NCBI RefSeq assembly: GCF_900104115.1
Contig: NZ_FNJM01000001.1
Coordinates: forward strand, 329,374 to 393,373
Direction: 5' to 3'
Origin: Clostridium gasigenes
GTDB taxonomy: Bacteria; Bacillota; Clostridia; Clostridiales; Clostridiaceae
Length of the DNA stretch: 64,000 nt
The notes below the pieces were generated by a model that worked only from the letters and a program-made list of their open reading frames with translations, did no database searches and was not told the DNA's origin. The position numbers and the translations under genes are program-made. Shown here piece after piece: positions 59,609 to 64,000 of the stretch (within the stretch, counting starts at the first letter, position 1; each line of letters opens with the position of its first letter).

Positions 59609-60841
59609 TTGAAAAAGAAATTATATTTGAAAGATGTTATTGATATAAATGCTTTTCAAAAAATACAAGATGATATATCAAATGCTACAGAAATGTCTAT
59701 AATAACTGTTAACTATAAAGGTAAGCCTGAGACTAGGCATAGTAACTGTAGTGAGTTTTGTAAGATTATGAGGGCAAGTGATTTATATTCTAAGTTATGC
59801 GAAAGATGTGATTCACGTGGTGGGTTAGAAGCAGATAGACTAAAAAAGCCTTATATATATATATGTCATAAAGGTTTAATAGATTTTGCTACTCCTATTA
59901 TTGTTGATGGACAGTATTTAGGTTCAGTAATGGCAGGTCAGGTATTGATGAGCAATGATACTATAGATTTAGAGAATATAGTACATGTGAAAAATGATTT
60001 TGATGATTTGGAAAAAAGTGAAAAGGAAAAATTATCAAATGCTTATAGCAAATTACCAGTAGTTAGTTTTGAAAAAATACAGTCAGTAGCACAAATGATG
60101 TTTCATATAAGCAATTATATTGTAGAAGAAGCTGTAGCTAAAATGGTTCAAATGGAACTTGATGAAAAAAAAGTAAAAATTGCAGAAGCACAGAAAGCAC
60201 AGGCAGAACTAGAGAAAGAATATAAATCTTCTCAATTAAAAGCTTTGCAGTCACAGATAAATCCACATTTTCTATTTAATGTGTTGAATAGTATTTCATC
60301 ACTTGCTATATTTGAGGAAGCTCCAAAAACCCAAGAGGTTATATATGATTTATCTAACATGTTAAGATACACTTTGAAAAGAGCTGATAAAATAGTTTCT
60401 TTAGAGGAGGAATTTGATTATATAACTTCATATTTAAATCTTCAAAAAGTCAGATTTTCAGATAGATTAAACTATGAGATTAACATAGATACCCAGTTTA
60501 AAAATATAAAAATACCCTTTATGGTTCTTCAAAATTTTGTGGAAAACTCTGTTATACACGGAATTGAGACTAAAGAAGAGGGCGGGTATATAAAGATTTA
60601 TGTAGAGGATGAAGTTGAATCTGTAATAATATATATTGAAGATAACGGAATAGGTATAAATAAAGATCAACTTAATGAAATGCAAAAAGAGCTGCAGATA
60701 AAAAATGATAATAATTTAGATAAAATAGGTATAAATAATGCTAATAAAAGGATGGCTTATTATTATGGAGATAAATATAAAATAGATATAACTAGTAAAA
60801 TAAGAGTTGGGACTTTAGTTAAAATAACTATTTTGAAATAA
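59609..60841 (+). CDS. PocR-domain LytS/YesM-type sensor kinase
   Basis: About 410 residues. The N-terminal PocR domain (to ~185) has clustered cysteines (SNCSEFCKIMRA, LCERCDSRGG, YICHKGLIDFATPI). A coiled coil leads to a His_kinase domain (SQINPHFLFNVLNSISSLAI) and a C-terminal ATPase domain (NSVIHGIETKEEGGYIKI). PocR in Salmonella responds to diols. I chose TTG at 59609, eight bases after GGGGG; earlier in-frame starts exist from 59573. Confidence 0.88.
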   Translation: MKKKLYLKDVIDINAFQKIQDDISNATEMSIITVNYKGKPETRHSNCSEFCKIMRASDLYSKLCERCDSRGGLEADRLKKPYIYICHKGLIDFATPIIVDGQYLGSVMAGQVLMSNDTIDLENIVHVKNDFDDLEKSEKEKLSNAYSKLPVVSFEKIQSVAQMMFHISNYIVEEAVAKMVQMELDEKKVKIAEAQKAQAELEKEYKSSQLKALQSQINPHFLFNVLNSISSLAIFEEAPKTQEVIYDLSNMLRYTLKRADKIVSLEEEFDYITSYLNLQKVRFSDRLNYEINIDTQFKNIKIPFMVLQNFVENSVIHGIETKEEGGYIKIYVEDEVESVIIYIEDNGIGINKDQLNEMQKELQIKNDNNLDKIGINNANKRMAYYYGDKYKIDITSKIRVGTLVKITILK

Positions 60842-60862
60842 GGGTAGGTAGGAGTTGTGTAA

Positions 60863-61612
60863 ATGTTTAAGATAATGATTGTAGATGATGAGATTTTGGA
60901 GAGGCAAGCTTTGAAAATGATTATAAATAATTCTGAATGTGGAAAAGTTGTAGCTGAAGCCTGTAATGGGAGGGAAGCTATAGAATTAGATAGAAAATTT
61001 AATCCGGATATTATAATTATGGATGTTAAAATGCCAGGAATAGATGGAATGAAAGCATCGGAAATAATAAAAGAACAAAATTCAAATAAAATTATAATAA
61101 TGATTACAGCTTATGATGATTTTGAATTAGTACATAAAGCACTGGTCCTTGGAGTAGATGATTATATACTAAAACCAATAAAACCAAGTGAATTAATGAA
61201 TGTTTTAAACAAATTCTTTGTTAATTTTAAAATTAACAAAGAATTTTGCGCAGAAAAACTAGTTAATGATGGTAAAGAAATACCTATTAAAGCAGCTATA
61301 GAATATATACATGATAATTTAACGGGAAATATAACTTTAGAGAAAACGGCTTCAATTTGTAATTTAAGTCCTTGTTATTTTAGTAAAGTCTTTAAGAAAG
61401 AAGTTGGAGTTACTTTTGTTTCATATGTTAATGATATTAAAATAAATAAGGCGAAAGAAATGTTGGAAAATAAGGATATACCAGTGCTTAACGTAGCTTT
61501 AGATTTGGGATTTGAGGATTGTGGATATTTTATAAGAGTATTTAAAAAATCTCAAGGAGTTACACCAAAGAAGTATAGGGAAGCATACAGAGAAGAAAAT
61601 AGAGAAATATAA
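60863..61612 (+). CDS. AraC-family response regulator
   Basis: A 249-residue YesN-type regulator. Receiver: VDDEILERQAL, D in IIIMDVKMPGIDGM, K in YILKPIKPSE. An AraC HTH pair ends the protein (EKTASICNLSPCYFSKVFKK, then DCGYFIRVFKKSQGVTPKKY). It pairs with the PocR kinase upstream and likely activates the diol dehydratase operon 300 bp downstream. Confidence 0.93.
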   Translation: MFKIMIVDDEILERQALKMIINNSECGKVVAEACNGREAIELDRKFNPDIIIMDVKMPGIDGMKASEIIKEQNSNKIIIMITAYDDFELVHKALVLGVDDYILKPIKPSELMNVLNKFFVNFKINKEFCAEKLVNDGKEIPIKAAIEYIHDNLTGNITLEKTASICNLSPCYFSKVFKKEVGVTFVSYVNDIKINKAKEMLENKDIPVLNVALDLGFEDCGYFIRVFKKSQGVTPKKYREAYREENREI

Positions 61613-61615
61613 AGT

Positions 61616-61676
61616 GTAATAAGTTACTTTATTGACAATTTTCAGTTAATTGTTAATAAAAGTAGCTTATTTTTAT
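61616..61676 (+). terminator. terminator between regulator and dehydratase genes
   Basis: AATAAGTTACTTT pairs with AAAGTAGCTTATT (one G-U) around an inner AATT-based hairpin, then TTTAT. It separates the two units. Confidence 0.7.
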
Positions 61677-61908
61677 GCTATAAATAGAAATAAAATAGGA
61701 GTTTTTTAATAATCAAACAAGAAAGTTCGATTATATTGATATAAAATAAACAATATAATGCAAGAACAACACAAGAATTTGTAATGGAATTTAGAAGGAT
61801 CTATATTATAATTTAGATATTGATAAAAACATAACAAAAGTAAAAATATTTTTCAAAAGTTATGTAGAAAGTTATATTTAAAGTTATATTGAAAGGGAGG
61901 AAAAGTAC
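61677..61908 (+). promoter_or_regulatory. dehydratase operon upstream region
   Basis: A -10-like TATAATTTAG lies near 61806-61815 without a good -35, fitting an activator-dependent promoter. Three exact AAAGTTAT repeats occur at 61856, 61868 and 61880, at 12-bp spacing, directly before the GGGAGG ribosome site. Confidence 0.45.
61856..61887 (+). repeat. three AAAGTTAT direct repeats
   Basis: AAAGTTAT at 61856-61863, 61868-61875 and 61880-61887; the next 12-bp step reads AAAGGGAG, the ribosome site. They may be an operator or an mRNA-binding element. Confidence 0.55.
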
Positions 61909-63573
61909 GTGAAATCAAAAAGATTTGAAGCTTTAGCAAAACGTCCTGTAAATCAAGATGGGCTTATTGGAGAATGGCCAGAAGAGGGTTTAATCGCAAT
62001 GAACAGTCCAAATGACCCTAAGCCTTCAATAAAAATTGAAAATGGAATAATAGTGGAGTTAGATAATAAAAAAAGAGACGAATTTGATATGATAGATACA
62101 TTCATAGCTAATTATGCAATTAATATAGAAAAGGCAGAAGAGGCTATGAAGTTAGATTCAGTAGAAATAGCAAAAAAACTTGTAGATATAAATGTTAGTC
62201 GTGATGAAATAGTTGATATAACAACAGCTATAACACCAGCTAAAATAGTTGAGGTTGTATCACATATGAATGTTGTTGAAATGATGATGTCAATGCAAAA
62301 GGTGAGAGCTAGAAAAACACCTTCTAATCAATGTCATGTTACAAATTTAAAGGATAATCCAGTTCAAATTGCTGCAGATGCAGCAGAAGCTGGAATAAGA
62401 GGTTTCTCAGAACAAGAAACTACAGTGGCTATAGTTAGATATGCACCATTTAATGCATTAGCATTATTAGTAGGTTCACAAGTAGGTCGTGGAGGTATAT
62501 TAACTCAATGTTCAGTTGAGGAGGCTACAGAACTTGACCTTGGTATGAGAGGACTTACAAGTTATGCAGAAACAGTTTCAGTATATGGAACAGAAGCCGT
62601 ATTTACAGATGGAGATGATACTCCATGGTCAAAAGGGTTCTTAGCATCAGCTTATGCCTCAAGAGGTCTTAAAATGAGATTTACTTCAGGTACAGGTTCA
62701 GAAGCGTTAATGGGATATTCAGAAGGCAAGTCAATGCTTTACCTAGAAGCTAGATGCATATATATAACTAAAGGAGCTGGAGTTCAAGGACTTCAAAATG
62801 GCGCAGTTAGTTGTATAGGAATGACTGGAGCTGTTCCATCAGGAATAAGAGCAGTATTAGCAGAAAACTTAATAGCAGCAATGCTTGATATAGAAGTTGC
62901 ATCAGGAAATGACCAAACATTCTCACATTCAGATATAAGAAGAACAGCAAGAACATTAATGCAAATGTTACCAGGAACAGATTTTATATTCTCAGGATAT
63001 AGTGCAGTTCCAAATTACGATAACATGTTTGCAGGTTCAAACTTTGATGCAGAAGATTTTGATGATTATAACATTCTTCAAAGAGATTTAATGGTAGATG
63101 GTGGATTAAGACCAGTATCAGAAGAAGAAACAGTAGCAATTAGAAATAAGGCTGCAAAATCAATACAAGCAGTATTCAAAGCGCTTGGGTTACCAACTAT
63201 AACTGATGAAGAAGTTGAAGCTGCAACTTACGCTCATGGAAGTAAAGATATGCCAGAAAGAAATATAGTTGAAGATTTAAAGGCAGCAGAAGAAATGCTT
63301 AAAAACAAAGTAACTGGATTAGATATAGTTAAAGCATTAAGCGTTAATGGATTTGATGATGTCGCAAATAACGTATTAAACATGCTTAAGCAAAGAGTAA
63401 CTGGAGATTATCTGCAAACATCAGCTATATTAGATGATGAATTTAATGTAATAAGTGCAGTTAATGATAAAAATGATTATATGGGACCTGGAACAGGTTA
63501 CAGAATGAGTGAAGAAAGATGGGAAGAAATAAAGAACATTCCTAATGTAATAAAACCAGAAGATATAAATTAA
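61909..63573 (+). CDS. pduC: B12-dependent propanediol/glycerol dehydratase large subunit
   Basis: A 554-residue enzyme subunit, the standard PduC/DhaB1 length. [20 protein letters not shown] starts the protein, and [20 protein letters not shown] segments line the barrel. With adenosylcobalamin it converts 1,2-propanediol to propanal or glycerol to 3-hydroxypropanal. The start is GTG at 61909 after GGGAGG. The medium subunit follows 17 bp later. Which substrate dominates cannot be read here. Confidence 0.95.
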   Translation: MKSKRFEALAKRPVNQDGLIGEWPEEGLIAMNSPNDPKPSIKIENGIIVELDNKKRDEFDMIDTFIANYAINIEKAEEAMKLDSVEIAKKLVDINVSRDEIVDITTAITPAKIVEVVSHMNVVEMMMSMQKVRARKTPSNQCHVTNLKDNPVQIAADAAEAGIRGFSEQETTVAIVRYAPFNALALLVGSQVGRGGILTQCSVEEATELDLGMRGLTSYAETVSVYGTEAVFTDGDDTPWSKGFLASAYASRGLKMRFTSGTGSEALMGYSEGKSMLYLEARCIYITKGAGVQGLQNGAVSCIGMTGAVPSGIRAVLAENLIAAMLDIEVASGNDQTFSHSDIRRTARTLMQMLPGTDFIFSGYSAVPNYDNMFAGSNFDAEDFDDYNILQRDLMVDGGLRPVSEEETVAIRNKAAKSIQAVFKALGLPTITDEEVEAATYAHGSKDMPERNIVEDLKAAEEMLKNKVTGLDIVKALSVNGFDDVANNVLNMLKQRVTGDYLQTSAILDDEFNVISAVNDKNDYMGPGTGYRMSEERWEEIKNIPNVIKPEDIN

Positions 63574-63590
63574 GGTCGGAGGTGAGCTAT

Positions 63591-64000
63591 ATGGAAAACA
63601 CACCAAATCAATATGCTATAAAAGAGCTTGAGCTTACAGAGGTAGGCGAAGCAAAAATTGGAACAAAATCAGATGAAGTTGTTATAGGGTTAGCACCAGC
63701 TTTCCTTAAATTTCAAAATAAAACATTAGTAGGGTTATCACACAGTAAGATATTAACAGAGATAATAGCAGGAATAGAAGAAGAAGGTTTAAGTGCTCGT
63801 GTTGTTAGAGTAGTAAGAACATCAGATGTTTCATTTATATCAAATGATGCAGCGAAATTAAGTGGATCTGGAATAGGCATAGGGATTCAATCAAAAGGAA
63901 CAACGGTTATTCACCAAAAGGATTTACTTCCTTTAAATAACTTAGAATTATTTCCCCAAGCACCACTTATAACACTAGATACTTATAGATTAATTGGAAA
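63591..64000 (+). CDS. pduD: diol dehydratase medium subunit, truncated by window end
   Basis: ATG at 63591 (GGAGGTGAGCTAT upstream). The visible ~136 residues include [40 protein letters not shown] and [20 protein letters not shown], the pattern of the PduD/DhaB2 medium subunit. The gene continues past the window. Together with PduC and a small subunit it forms the holoenzyme. Confidence 0.93.
   Translation, partial: MENTPNQYAIKELELTEVGEAKIGTKSDEVVIGLAPAFLKFQNKTLVGLSHSKILTEIIAGIEEEGLSARVVRVVRTSDVSFISNDAAKLSGSGIGIGIQSKGTTVIHQKDLLPLNNLELFPQAPLITLDTYRLIG

Noticed and set aside
1..64000. tRNA, rRNA genes, CRISPR arrays and insertion sequences
   Set aside because: Looked for on both strands; none was recognised. 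The att site is not in a tRNA gene.

Overview
The window is AT-rich DNA with strong AGGAGG-type ribosome binding sites, a Spo0E-family protein, the Firmicutes HPr kinase, a low-GC folate cluster and B12-dependent diol dehydratase genes. It fits a spore-forming Clostridium (sensu stricto). About half of it (1..35072) is a complete-looking siphovirus prophage. The rest (35073..64000) is chromosome. All calls come from reading the sequence; no database search was run.

Prophage. A 95-bp perfect direct repeat (1..95 and 34978..35072) marks attL and attR. It carries a promoter (TTGAAA-N17-TATAAT), so the downstream host gene (DUF1292 family, 35116) should keep its promoter after integration. The leftward lysogeny block holds a tyrosine integrase (apparently starting at ATT), small ORFs, an ImmA-like peptidase and a CI-like repressor. 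The operator region has three GTTCAGAAA boxes. The rightward early region has a Cro-like gene, many small genes interleaved with leftward genes, an isolated Spo0E-like cistron, an HUH rolling-circle-type Rep, HTH proteins and a DNA methyltransferase. A second tyrosine recombinase and a serine recombinase precede the terminase genes. The serine recombinase promoter and the portal promoter share an unusual inverted-repeat operator. The late genes then run in order: TerS, TerL, portal, a MuF protein with a C-terminal zinc-protease domain (a likely MuF polymorphic toxin), scaffold, capsid, connectors, tail tube, tail chaperones with a textbook -1 frameshift signal, tape measure, Dit, and a collagen-like tail protein. 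An acyltransferase, a holin and an amidase with an internal start codon follow. Three accessory genes (18181, 31204, 33907) look like lysogenic cargo.

Chromosome. After attR come DUF1292 and an acidic protein, then a structured RNA with its own promoter and terminator (probably 6S RNA), a leftward Spo0E-like gene, UPF0291, hprK, an M18 aminopeptidase and an orphan holin whose ribosome site lies in a promoter-containing inverted repeat. A leftward PHP phosphoesterase follows, then a folate operon (pabA-pabB-pabC-folE-HD-folP-folBK). Next are a lipoprotein, a pyruvate-kinase-like protein lacking its C-terminal domain, and a double receiver protein. A candidate small RNA under a Spo0A-box promoter precedes an ArsR-MATE-gshF operon. 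A leftward response regulator/histidine kinase operon shares one operator with the nearby secreted DUF2680 gene. The window ends with a PocR-type sensor kinase and an AraC-type regulator next to pduC and a truncated pduD.

The most useful points for follow-up are the shared two-component operator, the paired recombinase/portal promoters, the MuF-zincin fusion, the Spo0E-like prophage cistron, the candidate small RNA, the holin expression switch and the ATT integrase start.
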